Positions 43,776 to 56,931 of a DNA stretch of 64,000 nucleotides are shown here, piece by piece (position 1 is the first letter of the stretch; each line of letters opens with the position of its first letter). Source of the stretch: Chlorophyllum brunneum (Eukaryota; Basidiomycota; Agaricomycetes; Agaricales; Agaricaceae); the NCBI GenBank assembly GCA_963576785.1, contig OY756145.1, positions 434,001 to 498,000 of the forward strand, written 5' to 3'. The notes beneath the pieces were generated by a model that worked only from the letters and a program-made list of their open reading frames with translations, was not told the origin of the DNA and did not search any database. The position numbers were made by a program, and so were the translations under genes.

Positions 43776-45360
43776 ATGGCCACGACATACACATGCTCTT
43801 ACTGCCATCAGACCAAGTTCGGCGCATCTGCGGGGGTGCTTTCTTCCGATCTTGCTCTGGAAGACGAAGTCAACTTCCTTCATGCCGAAACACATCGGTT
43901 GGAGCTCCTTATCCCCCAAATTCACGCGCAACGAAGAGCACTGCTCAGAAGACTGAATGCTATTCAATCTACCACGAGAGTCCTCCCGCCAGAGATTCCC
44001 TCTCTCATTTTTCAAAATTTCTGTGCGTATTATCCGAAAAAAAATTCTAGCTTCTATACTAGGGAGGAAGAAAGTGAAGACGATGAAGACGGTGAGACAG
44101 AGGATGGGATCGGAGATGGGACTTTGTCTGGCTTATACATCCCAGATCAGACAGAGTGGTACGATACACGCCTTGCTGTGCGCCTCAGCAGCGTTTCATC
44201 GCAATGGCGTGAGGTTGCGCGCTCTACTCCGCAGATATGGAGCACGCTCCGCACCAATCCCGTTGACGATGTAGCCGTGAAGTACTACTCCTTGGCTCTC
44301 GAGCGATCCGGCAAGGTTCCACTACGAGCCGAATTTGATTTCGCGTTGAGGCAGAGGAAGCCGGTAGCGAGCACGATACTCTTCGACCCTTTCATCGATG
44401 AACAGTTGAACGAGAGTCTTTCAAGAGTGGTAGAGCTTAACCTTGTTCATCCTTCGAAGAAATGGTTAGAGGTTGTACCACAGCTCTCGCAGCTTTCAAA
44501 GTTGGCAATAGTCACCACCTGCCACCCCAGTCCTCATGCTAGGGACTCAGAATTTTGTCTCTCAAATAGTCCATCCCTCCGTTCTCTTACACTGATGTCT
44601 CCCTTCAGACGAGTCCGCCTTCCTTCTGTGTCTAACATCACGACCCTAATTCTACACGAGATGCATCCGGGCATATGCATTCAACTCTTGCTTCAATGCC
44701 CAAAGTTGGTCGTATTCCGTGCGCGACCGGGTAGACTTCACATTGGAGATCTCCCACTTCCTGCTCTCAACCCTCCGATCACGTTTGAAGACCTGCGCAT
44801 ATTCAGTTGGGTAGGGTTCTCTGATACCTCGAACATTCACTTGGTGCGGTCCATTCGTCTACCCGCCCTTGTTGAGCTTACATTGCTCGAGATGGATGGT
44901 ACGCTGGAGCATCGTTGAAAAGTTCTTTTCCGAGTTGCCTCCCACGCTTTGCTCACTCTCAGTGGGCGAGTTTGGGTTCGACTACCTTCTTGACTCAACG
45001 CTCCAGGACGTGATAAATCTCGGGCTAGATGAGTTTTGGGAAGACTTCATTCTTGCCGCAATGGATCGACTTGGAAAAACTGCGAATGAGGAATTCCTCT
45101 TGTTCCCGAAGTTGAAGAAAATCCAGATAAGCGCGTTGACGTATGGACTGGGTCATGGTTTCTTCGAAAAGTTGGTTGAGATGTGTGAGAGGCGGATCGA
45201 GAACGGTATCTCTTTTTGCGTGGATATTCAATCGTATCGGGATGACCTCGTGTGGCCAGACCTTGCAGAAAGGAGGTTGAGGGAGTTGCAGCCGGGGTTG
45301 ACGTTGATAATGAATGGGAAACCATGCTTTTCTACATCACTGAATACCCCCGGAATATAA
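43776..45360 (+). pseudogene. F-box tandem copy 3, frameshifted
   Basis: The first 380 residues keep all blocks: TCSYCHQTKFGAS (CxxC), helix, F-box LPPEIPSLIFQNFCAYYP (with Pro in place of the usual Leu), acidic loop EEESEDDEDGETEDG, signature and leucine-rich part. Near 44910-44920 the frame runs into TGA just after MDGTLEHR, while the matching continuation (VEKFFSELPPTL to the normal C-terminus at 45360) is in another frame. A one-base insertion or two-base deletion is the simplest cause, and no intron with acceptable signals restores the frame. It may encode a truncated protein lacking the last ~155 residues. An assembly error is possible. Confidence 0.8.
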
Positions 45361-45726
45361 CATATACTTTAACTCGCTGGTAACCATTTTTTGGGTTGGG
45401 AATCTATTCTCATGTTAAACCATCCCATTGTTGTTCATACTGTAGTTAATATATTGATCATGGTGATTAGAGCTGGGACTTCACTCGAGACTTTGAATGG
45501 GAATCAGGACGGACGATGTAAAGTGGAAACTATCTGTAGGCGCAGAGTGCGATACTTTCTTCGCAAAATGGTAATAAAACCGATTTGCGTGATCGGGTAA
45601 ACCCACATTGCACGAATTTTTGAACTGGTAGGAAGATCATCACTGGCTGAGGTCTTCAAGTGAGAAGGCGCCACTCCAACACACCGAGCTTATGATTCAC
45701 CAACTACGTGAAAACATTCAGAGTCA
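45361..45726. other. Spacer between convergent F-box copies
   Basis: 3' flank of tandem copy 3 (conserved ATACTTTAACTCGCTGGTAACC near 45363-45385) and of the minus-strand F-box gene. No gene recognised. Confidence 0.4.
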
Positions 45727-47130
45727 TCAATCGAAGAGCCAGTCTACTGGCTCAGAATCCTCCACAATTGCCGGTTTGATTCCATACCTCACCAGATCCT
45801 TGAAACCAGCTTGGATTTCTGGTGCCCAGTTGACTACCAACCCAGAAAACTCAAGACGGAATTCGTCACCTCTCCTCAGCCGACGCTGCATCATCAAGAG
45901 GATCAGCTCAAGGTGATAGAATTCCTCCGCTTCACCGTCTTCAACAAGTACTTTTCCGAGACTCCCGTTGATTGACAGGCATTGAAGTTGTGACATACAT
46001 TCCGGCTCTCCATTGAGCTTGCTGAGTACTTCAAGGACGGCATGGAGTGCACAATCAACGAGGATAAGGTTTTGGACTGGAGAGTTTGAATTGAATAGAT
46101 GTATATAGCAGGTGCCAGGTAATCCGAGAAGATTATCCAACTCCAATGTCGACAGAGTTGACGGAAGCTGTTGGAAGAAATCGACGTAGCCACTGGCGTC
46201 AAGGTAAGCGTAGCGATCCACGATCTGTAGACGGCGCAGGTTGGGCATGTGTATATGCGCCAGGAAGGCGTCCCTCCAGTCCTGGGATCGGCCAAAATCT
46301 TCCCAATAGAGAAATTCCAGATCCTCCAACACCTGCTGTTTGAACCATTCCCATGAAACACTGAGGAAAGTACGCGCTTCGGATGGCTGACGTAGATATA
46401 ATTCGACCACGTGGGGTACCTGGAGAACGAGTCTGATGCAGCTGTCGATAGGAAGACCTGATAAATCGAGGATAGTGATGGACGGAGGTACCTTGTAGAG
46501 AAACATGCCCCGTGACGTTGTTTCTATCCTGTGAAGGGATAGACGATGGAGGGAGTGACACTCACTGAGATGGAGGTTGGGTGTGAGTGGCGAGGGGATG
46601 GGATGAAGTATATCGATGCCCAGTTCCCTGAGAGCTGAAAATCCGGACAAGTGACGAAGCCAGGTGGCCAGCGGATTGATCAAGACGAGGGTCTGTATCA
46701 TTGACCTCTTTGCAAGGAGAAGGGGGTGGACTGAGCGATGGATTAATTCTGAATGTTCAATTCGAAGGGGCATATCACAGGGAAGGTATAATGCAAGTCG
46801 GATAGGATTGTTGGTGAAGTTACTGAGATGTAGGGATAGAATGGTGGCTTCGAATTCGAACGTCTTCTCAGGCCGAGGAGACAACTTCAAACACAGTGAT
46901 GTCCACAAAGATGGGGTCGACCATGCAACCTTTCTCCAATATGTCGATACAGCACCAAAAACCACCGGGAGGTAGGGATTTTTATCCTTCGGATCGAGCC
47001 AGGACCATTCAATCCATACTGACGAAAGGGAGAAGGGTGGTGGTGATGCGAGTTCAAAAATGGCAGAGAGTGTCTCTGTCGGAAGTTTGGAAATAGGTGA
47101 GTTGATGGAGTCATGTTGTTGCTGCCACAT
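45727..47130 (-). CDS. F-box protein with leucine-rich tail
   Basis: Single coding exon, 467 residues from ATG at 47130. The F-box is KLPTETLSAIFELASPPP near residue 14, followed by VVFGAVSTYWRKVAWSTPSLW and leucine-rich repeats with SCIRLVLQVPHVVELYL. The N-terminus is short (MWQQQHDSINSPIS) and lacks CxxC. It is probably an SCF adaptor. A conserved upstream exon at about 47186-47222 (ATG, then ATTTACGATGAACTTG and GTAAG) also exists at the related pseudogene near 31380, but joining it to this exon breaks the frame, so I treat it as a 5'-UTR exon. Confidence 0.88.
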   Translation of the reverse strand: MWQQQHDSINSPISKLPTETLSAIFELASPPPFSLSSVWIEWSWLDPKDKNPYLPVVFGAVSTYWRKVAWSTPSLWTSLCLKLSPRPEKTFEFEATILSLHLSNFTNNPIRLALYLPCDMPLRIEHSELIHRSVHPLLLAKRSMIQTLVLINPLATWLRHLSGFSALRELGIDILHPIPSPLTPNLHLSECHSLHRLSLHRIETTSRGMFLYKVPPSITILDLSGLPIDSCIRLVLQVPHVVELYLRQPSEARTFLSVSWEWFKQQVLEDLEFLYWEDFGRSQDWRDAFLAHIHMPNLRRLQIVDRYAYLDASGYVDFFQQLPSTLSTLELDNLLGLPGTCYIHLFNSNSPVQNLILVDCALHAVLEVLSKLNGEPECMSQLQCLSINGSLGKVLVEDGEAEEFYHLELILLMMQRRLRRGDEFRLEFSGLVVNWAPEIQAGFKDLVRYGIKPAIVEDSEPVDWLFD

Positions 47131-47850
47131 GTCCCCCTTTGAAACAGATGAGCAATGCGGGGCCTGAAGACTTGAAGCAACTTACCAAGTTCATCGTAAA
47201 TGTTGTACGACAAGAAAGACATTGAGGTAATACTCTATGTTTAAAGCCCAACGGATGGCAACAGATGAGTCAGTAATTCACATGCTTGGGCACCGTCTCC
47301 AGTAACCGTCACGGATTCACAATGATGCATGATGGGTGACTTTGTGTTGATCTGATGTCAGAGTGATGGGAGCAAGCTATCTTGGGGGTGTCGCAAGAAG
47401 AATGATCATCTCCTGGCTGTGGACACGGTACCGACCAAGGCAAGCGTGTCGAAATTTCTGAAGCCCACCGGACAGTAAGAAACCAATGTTTTGATTGGAG
47501 GCTCGAATGAGATCAACCTAATGTGAACATAAATGTGTCCCTCAGGGGTCGTCGATCAATCAATACGTATGTGATTATCAGAGAAATCATACATGGTGTT
47601 TAAATTTTTGAAGTATGTTTTGTGTAGAAGTATTTTGTGAACTAGTTTCCAACGAGGAGGAGTATTCCAATGCACTGAGTCTCTGCGAGTTCGAACTTTA
47701 TTTCGTCATTTCGTCAATCGAGCGACGGCAGCTATTTGCTCATGTTTAACCCAATATAATTATCTTATCTCATTTAACCGATAACGCTAAATTTGGCACA
47801 CTCAATCACACCATCGATTTCATTAAATTTCTCCTCAAGAACAGACCACC
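47131..47850. promoter_or_regulatory. Divergent promoter, F-box gene and ADE16
   Basis: Non-coding between divergent genes. The left part holds the probable 5'-UTR exon and intron of the F-box gene (exon about 47186-47222, intron 47137-47185). The right part is the ADE16 leader. I see no TGACTC-type element close to the ADE16 start. Confidence 0.45.
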
Positions 47851-49995
47851 ATGTCCCAGCACATCGGTACGCACAAACCAAAAATACGGCTAAAAGCGCA
47901 CCTCGTCTGATATGGATTTCAGCTCTTCTGTCCGTGTATGACAAGACCAATCTCTTGGAACTTGCAAAAGGTCTTCACGAGTCAGGTGTGCGTTTGTTAG
48001 GGTCTGGAGGAACTGCGAAGAAGATTAGAGATGCGGGTATTCCTATCGAGTGAGGAAAATCCTATCAAGAGTGCTTGTGTTGGGATTTTGTTAATGATGC
48101 GGGACTTTGTACAGAGATGTTTCTGATATCACAAAAGCCCCTGAGATGTTAGGCGGTCGTGTCAAAACTCTTCATCCAGCCGTCCACGGAGGTACGCCGC
48201 ACATATTTCACTAAGGATTAGCTGATATAAAATTAAAATTTTCTTTTCCAAGGGATTCTGGCACGCTCAATTCCTTCTGACGAAGCCGACCTCAAAACCC
48301 AATCCATCTCGCCAATCTCAATAGTCGTCTGTAATCTCTACCCTTTCACTCAAACCATAGCAAAACCAAACTGTACACTCTCCGACGCAATCGAAGAAAT
48401 CGATATTGGTGGAGTCACACTTCTTCGCGCAGCAGCTAAAAATCATGCTCGAGTATCTATTTTATCCGATCCTGCAGACTATGATGATTTTTTAACTAAA
48501 TGGACTAAAGGTGGAGGAGATGTTGGTGAAGGTGTTAGAGCGAAATTGGCATTGAAGGCGTTTGAACAGACGGCGAGGTATGATGATGCTATTAGTGGAT
48601 ATTTCAGGGAACAGTATGCTTCGGCAGAGTTGAGTGAGGAGAGGAGAGTTGCTGATGTACAAAGGATGGCATTGAGATATGGTGCGAATCCGCATCAGAA
48701 ACCTGCTCAGGCTTTTGTCGATGATGGAAAATTGCCTTTCAAGGGTAGGTGGTTCTATTGTGTTAACGGTATCAGGATCAATTGACAAGTTTTTGCTAGC
48801 TCTGTGCGGATCGCCTGGTTATATTAACCTCCTCGATGCGCTCAACTCGTACGCCTTGGTAAAAGAGCTTCAAGAAGCACTAGGACTTCCTGCTGCTGCG
48901 TCGTTCAAGCACGTTTCGCCCGCTGGTGCTGCAGTTGGTATCGAGCTTGATGAGATAGAAAAGAAGGTTTATGGGGTTGATGACCTCAAGGAAGCTTTGA
49001 CTCCTCTAGCAGCCGCTTACGCTCGTGCTCGCGGTATGTGGTGATGGTGATTATAATATAATATCCATTGCTAATGAGTTCCCTAGGCGCGGATCGTATG
49101 TCGTCTTTCGGAGACTTTGTTGCTCTCTCTGCGCCATGTGATCTCGCCACGGCTCGTATCATCTCTAGAGAAGTATCAGATGGAATCATCGCTCCTGGAT
49201 ACTCTCCAGAAGCTCTCGAAGTTCTTCGTAAAAAGAAAGCCGGAAAATACTGTGTACTCGAGGTTCGTCTGGTTTTGACAAAATCCTTATCTTGACCTAA
49301 CAATAAATTCCTAGATCGATCCGGAGTATACCCCTCCTCCTGTAGAGACTAAACAAGTCTACGGGATCAACCTCCAACAAAAACGCAACGACGCCAAAAT
49401 TGATTCTTCTCTCTTCTCGAATATCGTTTCGAAGAACAAAAGCCTACAACCACAAGCTATCACCGATTTAATCGTAGCGACACTCGCACTCAAGTACACT
49501 CAATCCAATAGTGTCGCTTACGCATACCATGGTGCTATTGTTGGTATCGGTGCAGGACAACAGTCAAGAATTCATTGTACGCGTTTAGCTGGTGGGAAAG
49601 CTGATTTATGGTGGCTTCGTCACCATCCTCGTGTTACGGATCTACCATTTAAAAAAGGAGTGAAGAGAGCAGAAAAAGCGAATGCGATTGATTTGTATGT
49701 ATCTGGTGAAGAGCTCGAAGGATCGGAGAAATCGCATTGGGAATCTTTATTTGAAGGAAGTGTGGAGAGTTTGAGTGTGGAGGAGAAGAAGGAGTGGATT
49801 GGTAAGTTGGATGATGTGGCTTGTTCGAGTGATGCGTTTTTCCCGTTTCCGGATAATGTGTATAGAGCGAGGAAGAGTGGTGTTAGGTATCTTTGTGCGC
49901 CTGGGGGTAGTGTGATGGATGAGGAATGTGTGAAGGCGGCGGATGAACTTGGGATGGTGTTTGTGCATACTGAACTTAGGTTGTTCCATCATTAG
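47851..49995 (+). CDS. ADE16: AICAR transformylase / IMP cyclohydrolase, 7 exons
   Basis: Model: join(47851..47866,47923..48049,48115..48191,48253..48744,48800..49033,49087..49262,49315..49995), 600 residues. It is the bifunctional enzyme for the last two steps of purine synthesis, formylating AICAR to FAICAR with 10-formyl-THF and closing the ring to IMP in the cytosol. N-terminal MGS-like cyclohydrolase domain: [52 protein letters not shown]-terminal transformylase: [27 protein letters not shown] (catalytic Lys-His), [29 protein letters not shown], and the standard end ELRLFHH. All blocks are present and length is normal. The 16-nt first exon is fixed by the frame. Confidence 0.97.
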
Positions 49996-50080
49996 ACGAG
50001 GGGGATGTAGAATTATTGTTGTATTTGATATATGTTTTTGAGAATAAAAGTATTTGGTAAGCTTCGTCTGGACCTGTCAA

Positions 50081-51109
50081 TTATTTGGGATCTTGTTCTG
50101 TTGGTTCGTGATGCTTCGATCGTTCTGCAAGGAGGTCTGAGCCCCATTGTTTGACTTCGGGATGATTGAGTTTAGGAATACTACTATCGAAGAAGGGTTG
50201 AAGAGAGGTCTTATGACGTTTTTCGTATTCCAGAGCTGGTGTGCAAACTCTTTCAGCCTTTGATTGGGTTATTTTCTAAAGCTCCGTAATTACCTTGGGA
50301 TGCCATTTCGAATCGATCGAGGTCTGCATGAATGTATGTGAGCTTGGAACATACGAAGTGTTAGTATTCGCTGACCTTTGACGAATTTTGCTTCTGGAGT
50401 TTTACCTTCTTCGTATTCCTAAGAATTACTTTCAGATTGTGTGTGAGGTGCTCGGGCGGGAAGAGGACGTACATGCCATAGAGTCTCTATGCGCTGAGCG
50501 GCGGGTGAATTGTGTAACATGTCGTGCACGAAATTGTGCATAGCTTCAGCCTCGAGACGTTGTTTTGTTTCTTTTGGTATGCCTTCGCTGGGTGCGATAT
50601 CGCCAACTGAAGGATGGCATATTAGAAGAGGTAGATGGGAATGGAAGTGCAGTGTATACCCTGAGCTTCGGCAAGGTCGTGTACGATGGTCATCATGACG
50701 CATCTTTGTTCATGAGGTTTGTAGCGTTAGAGGTGGGACTCGGCGACGTACTTTGGGATATCGAGGGAAGTATCTGATGTGCACATTGCGAGAATGGCCA
50801 TGCGGTACATGTGATCGGATATACTACAGACATTGATCATCGGGTGTATTGGGGGGTAAAGTACGCAGACCTTTCTGCATCTGGAATCTTCTGGGCGTTC
50901 AGCCAAGGCAGAGTGTGATGGATGCGAGTAACGCACATTATTGTTGACCCAGCCCGTGCGTTTCTGTGTCTATTCACAGTCAATCAACTCTAGCGTTAAC
51001 AGACACAGTGCGCTACCTTGAGTCGTTCGAGAACATGAAAGAACACGAGTCCATCGACATTCTTGTCTCCTGTGGAACTGTAGAGCGGGGGGAAGGTGCG
51101 TGTAGACAT
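50081..51109 (-). CDS. HD-domain 5'-deoxynucleotidase-like protein (HDDC2 type), 9 exons
   Basis: Model: complement(join(50081..50235,50294..50323,50376..50418,50473..50606,50660..50703,50752..50823,50871..50890,50937..50969,51017..51109)), 207 residues. It belongs to the HDDC2/yeast YGK1 family of metal-dependent HD hydrolases that dephosphorylate deoxynucleoside monophosphates. Landmarks: KRTGWVNN, ISDHMYRMAILAM (metal His), MTIVHDLAEAQVGDI (HD pair), a PSEGIPKETKQRLE segment, and VKDLDRFEMASQALEYE (metal Asp). A 20-nt microexon (50871-50890) is needed to restore the conserved segment before ISDH. It is convergent with ADE16 (85 bp between stops) and divergent from the RabGAP gene. All metal ligands are present. 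Confidence 0.93.
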
Positions 51110-51194
51110 AAGGAGGGCGTGCCATATAAGGCAATGTGATTTCGGACTAGGCTGCCATCATCTCAGCTCAGAGCCACTTCCTCTGAGCCAACAC
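51110..51194. promoter_or_regulatory. Very short divergent promoter
   Basis: Only 85 bp separate the start codons of the HD-domain gene (minus) and the RabGAP gene (plus), so core promoter elements and leaders must overlap. No TATA box is obvious. Confidence 0.6.
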
Positions 51195-54100
51195 ATGGCA
51201 ACCATTTCCACAGCCCTCCGCAACTTCAAAGAACCCACAAAAGACCAGCTCACTCAGTTCTTCTTCTCCATTCCCCCCTCTACCACCCTCCCCGTATCAA
51301 CTTTACAGGGGACCAGCGACGATGGCGCTGAACAAGCAGTGGACAAGATGGAAATTAACGCGGTGTTGAGTTTGGGAGAACAGGGTGTCGAGGATTCTTA
51401 TGTGCGTGTTCGAGTCGAATGATTGATTGTGTTTGAGGAGGTTGTTAATGACAGCTGTGTGTCCTGATTTTAGGCTGGGAAGCTGTATATCATTGCGCCA
51501 TACCTTGCTTTTACGTCGTTGGATCGCAAGTCTGTGCGTTTTACGGTCCCGTTGTCGACTATAAGGCGAGTAGAGCGACTCAACGCACGCGCGGGCATCT
51601 ATGCCCTCAGTCTCCTAACATGGCATGGCATGAAGATCGTATGTTCCACAAACCCAACCAACTTCTTTTTTGCTTACCGGGCACCAGATCGTCCAGTTGA
51701 CTTCTTTACGACCCACTGCAGACTTGTTCTGTAGTCTTCTCCGCGATGCGCTCAAGATCGAACTTCAAAAGGGCCAAATGCGAGCCGTAAAAGGGTTTAC
51801 AAAGACCTGTTTTTCAGAAAACTTGATTGCGGAACCCGCGGTTGCTGATGGTGAAGAAGGTGGTGCTGGAGACAAGGACACTGCTGAGGGGAACGAAGTA
51901 TTGTATCATGGAGGATTAGGACTCAAATTCAAGTTTCCCGGAGACCCCAAGAAGTATGTATAGTTTCTCCTATCCACGACCCTTATGACAATGTCGCACT
52001 ACAGGCTACGCGAGGCATCAAAGCTGAAGTTGTGGACAAGTTATCTTAAAAGTGCGCTTTCTAGCTTACACGTAAACTGTGTCTCATCCTCACAACCCTC
52101 ACCACCAGCACATGGTCGTAACCTCACACTCATACGTTATCCCCAATGTACGCGCCTTGTACAAGTAGGACTTCCCAACCGACTCCGAGGAGAAATGTGG
52201 GAGACCCTCTCTGGATCTATATTCCTACGCTACGCGAACCCGGGATATTACGACCGGATTTTAGAAGAACACGAGGGGCGTACAAGTACGAGTACGGAAG
52301 ATATCGAGAAGGATTTACATCGGAGTTTACCTGAATATGCGGGTTATCAGAGTGAGGAAGGGATTGGTGCACTTAGGAGAGTTTTGCAGGCCTATTCCTT
52401 CAAGAACCCAGAGTTGGGGTATTGCCAGGTATGTGTGTTTGTGTTATTTTTAACCTCGAGTGGTGGTTGATCGTCTTGGTGTTTTGGGCGGTGCTTTAAG
52501 GCTATGAATATCCTCGCTGCGGCTATACTCATGTACGTCGTTAGTCCCCCTCTCAATTTAGACTCTATTGACAATATGTGTTTAGTTATATGTCGGAAGA
52601 GCAAGCTTTCTGGCTCCTTGAAGTCTTATGCGATCGTCTGTTACCAGGATATTATTCGTACGTACTCTACACACGCTCTTTCTACGCCAGCTTCATCTAT
52701 TCTTCGTGTCTATGTAGCCCATCAATGCATGGCACCCTTCTAGACCAACGCGTCTTTGAGGCAATTGTTCAAAGATGTTTGCCGATGATTCATGATCATT
52801 TCCAGTCTGTGGATGTTCAGCTTTCTGTTGCTTCCCTGCCTTGGTTCCTTAGCTTGTAAGTTTAGATTTTTTTTAATGGTTGAAATTGACATATTTTGGT
52901 GGTCTAGGTATATCAATAGTATGCCCATGGTCTTTGCTTTTAGGATTGTTGATTGTTTCTTTTGCATGGGACCAAAGGTTTTGTTCCAAGTGGGGTATGT
53001 ATCATGTTGGTTGCCTCAATGCTGTTTGCTGATATGTTTCATCTAGATTAGGTTTGTTACTTTGACACTGGGGATGATGCGATTGCCTGACATCTTCATC
53101 TAGCCATTCTAAAAATCAATGGGGAACAGCTCCTCCAAATCCAAGATGACGGCGGTTTCCTAAAGTATAGTCCTCCCTTCATACCCCAGACCCTTACTAA
53201 CATTTACCACTAGTCTAATGCGCGACTACTTCGCCTCCCTAGGCGACTCCGCCCACCCCAATTCCACCGATCCCCGTGCACGCGCCATAACCAAATTCCA
53301 AGAACTCCTCCTAGTCTCCTTCCGCGAATTCTCAATAATCACTTCCGAAACGATCCAATCAGAACGTAAACGATACCGATCAGAAATCATCCACAGTATC
53401 GAAACATTTTCGAAAAGATCATCAATACGAAATCTTAAATCTTTGGGAAGATTTACGAAAGAACAAGTAGGGTTGATTTATGATGCCTTGTATAAGGCGA
53501 TGTGTGTTGTGCCGCCACCGCCTGCGGTACTTCCACCGAAAAGGTTGATTACTACTGTGGATGAGGGTGAGGAGAAGGTTGAGACGAGGATTGGGACGGG
53601 GACGTTTGGTGTGTTTTTGAGTGAGGTGTGTACTTGGGCTAGGAATGAGAGGATTGTGAGGAATGGACCTGGGTTTGGGTCTGGTGGGGGTGTTGGTGGT
53701 GGTGTGAGTGGGTTGGCTGCTGGGTTGGGGAAGTTTGGATTGGAGAGGGTTGATAGAGAGGTTGCGGAACATGAGTTGATTGATAGGTTGTTTTATTTTT
53801 GGGATGAGAGTTGTAGAGGTGCTTTGTCGTTCCAGGTGAGTAGTTTTTTTTTTTTGTTTTCGGCCGGTTGAGGATTTGTGCTGATGGGATGTGTACGTTA
53901 GGATTTGGTGTCGGGATTGGATGGTGTGATGTTTAATGATCTCATGGAGAACATTGAATGGTTCTTTAATTTGCATGATAAGAATAAGGATGGGTATTTG
54001 ACAAAGGATGAAGTATTGACATTGTCAGAATCCTTCCTCGTACGTTATTTCCCTTTCTTCTTTCACACATTTGTAAATCCATCTAACTAACGCGTATTTT

Positions 54101-55205
54101 ATATAGTTCATATTCCGCCATGAGTTTGGTGATGCGTATCTGGGTGCTGTATCTCGGTTCATGACCAATGCTTTTGAATATGGTGATGCGCTTCTTCCTC
54201 GATCGTCTGAATCGAAAGAAGGGGAGGAGCCACAATCACCACCGCCTATTGAGTCGAATCAACCGTATTTGAATCTCGCTACGTACGTCTCTCCTGTCTC
54301 TCTTTTTTTTTTATACCCTGAACTTAGCATTCACAGATTCCGGATGGTCGTCCTCGCAGATGAAATCCTCGAATCGTTCTTTGAAACAGATCTCTCGGCC
54401 TCGTTCCAACTCGCACCACTTCCGGAAATGGAATTACCGACGTCAGCTAGTGCGAGTGGATTTTTGGGTGATTTGTGGTCGTCCATTGCGACGGATAGTA
54501 ATAAGAAAATGTTTAACATGCTTACGGATGAATTTGGTAAGACTATTGGGAAACATCAAGTGCGTGTTTTTTTTCTTCGCGAGATGTATGTGTGTTGATT
54601 ATTGTTGGGATGTAGGTTATCAATAAGCCCTCGATTGGGAGGTACACGAAACTCGAGGAACCAAAGGCGAGAGAATCGTTGCTCACCCCTTCTATGCGCA
54701 AGTCTGTATCAAAATCAAGTCTCAAATCTAGCGATACGAGTACTACCCTCACTACTACATCAACAACCACTATATCCTCATCTTCATCCAATCTCACTAT
54801 ACCATCCTCCACAGACAACAAAGGCAAATCTTTACCCTCAATACCACTACCATTACCACCAAAATCACCATCACCGGATAAAGAAACGGATAGTTTACCA
54901 ATGTTACAAGCGGTTGCGAAAGCTAATGCTGCGATGATGGAACGTACGCCGTTTGCGATTGATGATGCTCAGGATTCGGATGAGGAGGAGGATGAGGAGG
55001 ATGGAGATGAGGATGGGGATAGTGAGGGAGATGAGGATGATGAAGTTTTGGATGAGGTTGATGCGTTCCTTGAGGCCCATGATTCGGGATTGACGGAGGC
55101 GGATAAGGAGGTTGCTAAACGTGAGTTCTCTTTTATTTTTTTCCATCGAATTATTACTGATGATCATTTGGACTAGATTTGCGTACGGCTGAGCCGCTCA
55201 AGTAG
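51195..55205 (+). CDS. GRAM-TBC-EF-hand Rab GTPase-activating protein, 17 exons
   Basis: Model: join(51195..51401,51474..51638,51688..51953,52005..52051,52109..52428,52501..52532,52586..52657,52718..52855,52908..52994,53047..53051,53104..53164,53214..53835,53902..54039,54107..54282,54337..54559,54616..55120,55177..55205), 1030 residues. It belongs to the TBC1D8/9 and yeast Gyp2-type family. An N-terminal GRAM-like domain ([18 protein letters not shown]) precedes the TBC domain from [12 protein letters not shown], with the Arg finger in I294xxD297xxR300 and the Gln finger in Y333CQ335, followed by LPWFLSLYINSMP. An EF-hand ([12 protein letters not shown], residues 700-711) lies downstream, then a Ser/Thr-rich and very acidic tail. 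It should speed GTP hydrolysis by a Rab in membrane traffic. Exon 10 is a 5-nt microexon required by the conserved GLAILKING block. Confidence 0.94.
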
Positions 55206-55433
55206 AGATGAGGGATCTGATATGAGATTTCTTGGTGTTGGACATTGCTTGGGTCGGTTTGTAGTATTAGATCTTTTTGCTTGTGGACTTTTTTTGCTTT
55301 GACCAAAAGTGTTAGTGTGCATGTCTTGGGGTGAGGTAGTGATACATAGGGTATACAGGATAACAAGAAGCGGAATATGGCATGAGATTGATACAACAAG
55401 AGAAGTCTACGGATTTTTTGGGGTAGAGAGGGT

Positions 55434-56931
<1,498 letters not shown>

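Larger units (their letters stand above)
39780..45400 (+). repeat. Three-copy tandem duplication of an F-box gene
   Basis: Three units with starts at 39811, 41597 and 43776 share coding sequence and flanks. Before each ATG is a related segment (AGACTACGCGTTTCCTCTGT or close variants), and after each stop is a conserved run like ATATACTTTAACTTGTTCGTAACC. Copies 2 and 3 are closest to each other. Unit spacing is 1.8 kb and 2.2 kb. Confidence 0.9.

Noticed and set aside
44893..44924. A 24-bp GT..AG stretch that might act as an intron repairing F-box copy 3
   Set aside because: It is far below the usual intron size in this window, and removing it does not restore the FFSEL frame.
53422..53976. 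Long minus-strand frame (184 residues) opposite the RabGAP gene
   Set aside because: Antisense shadow of a conserved coding exon; the Thr/Pro-rich translation matches no family.
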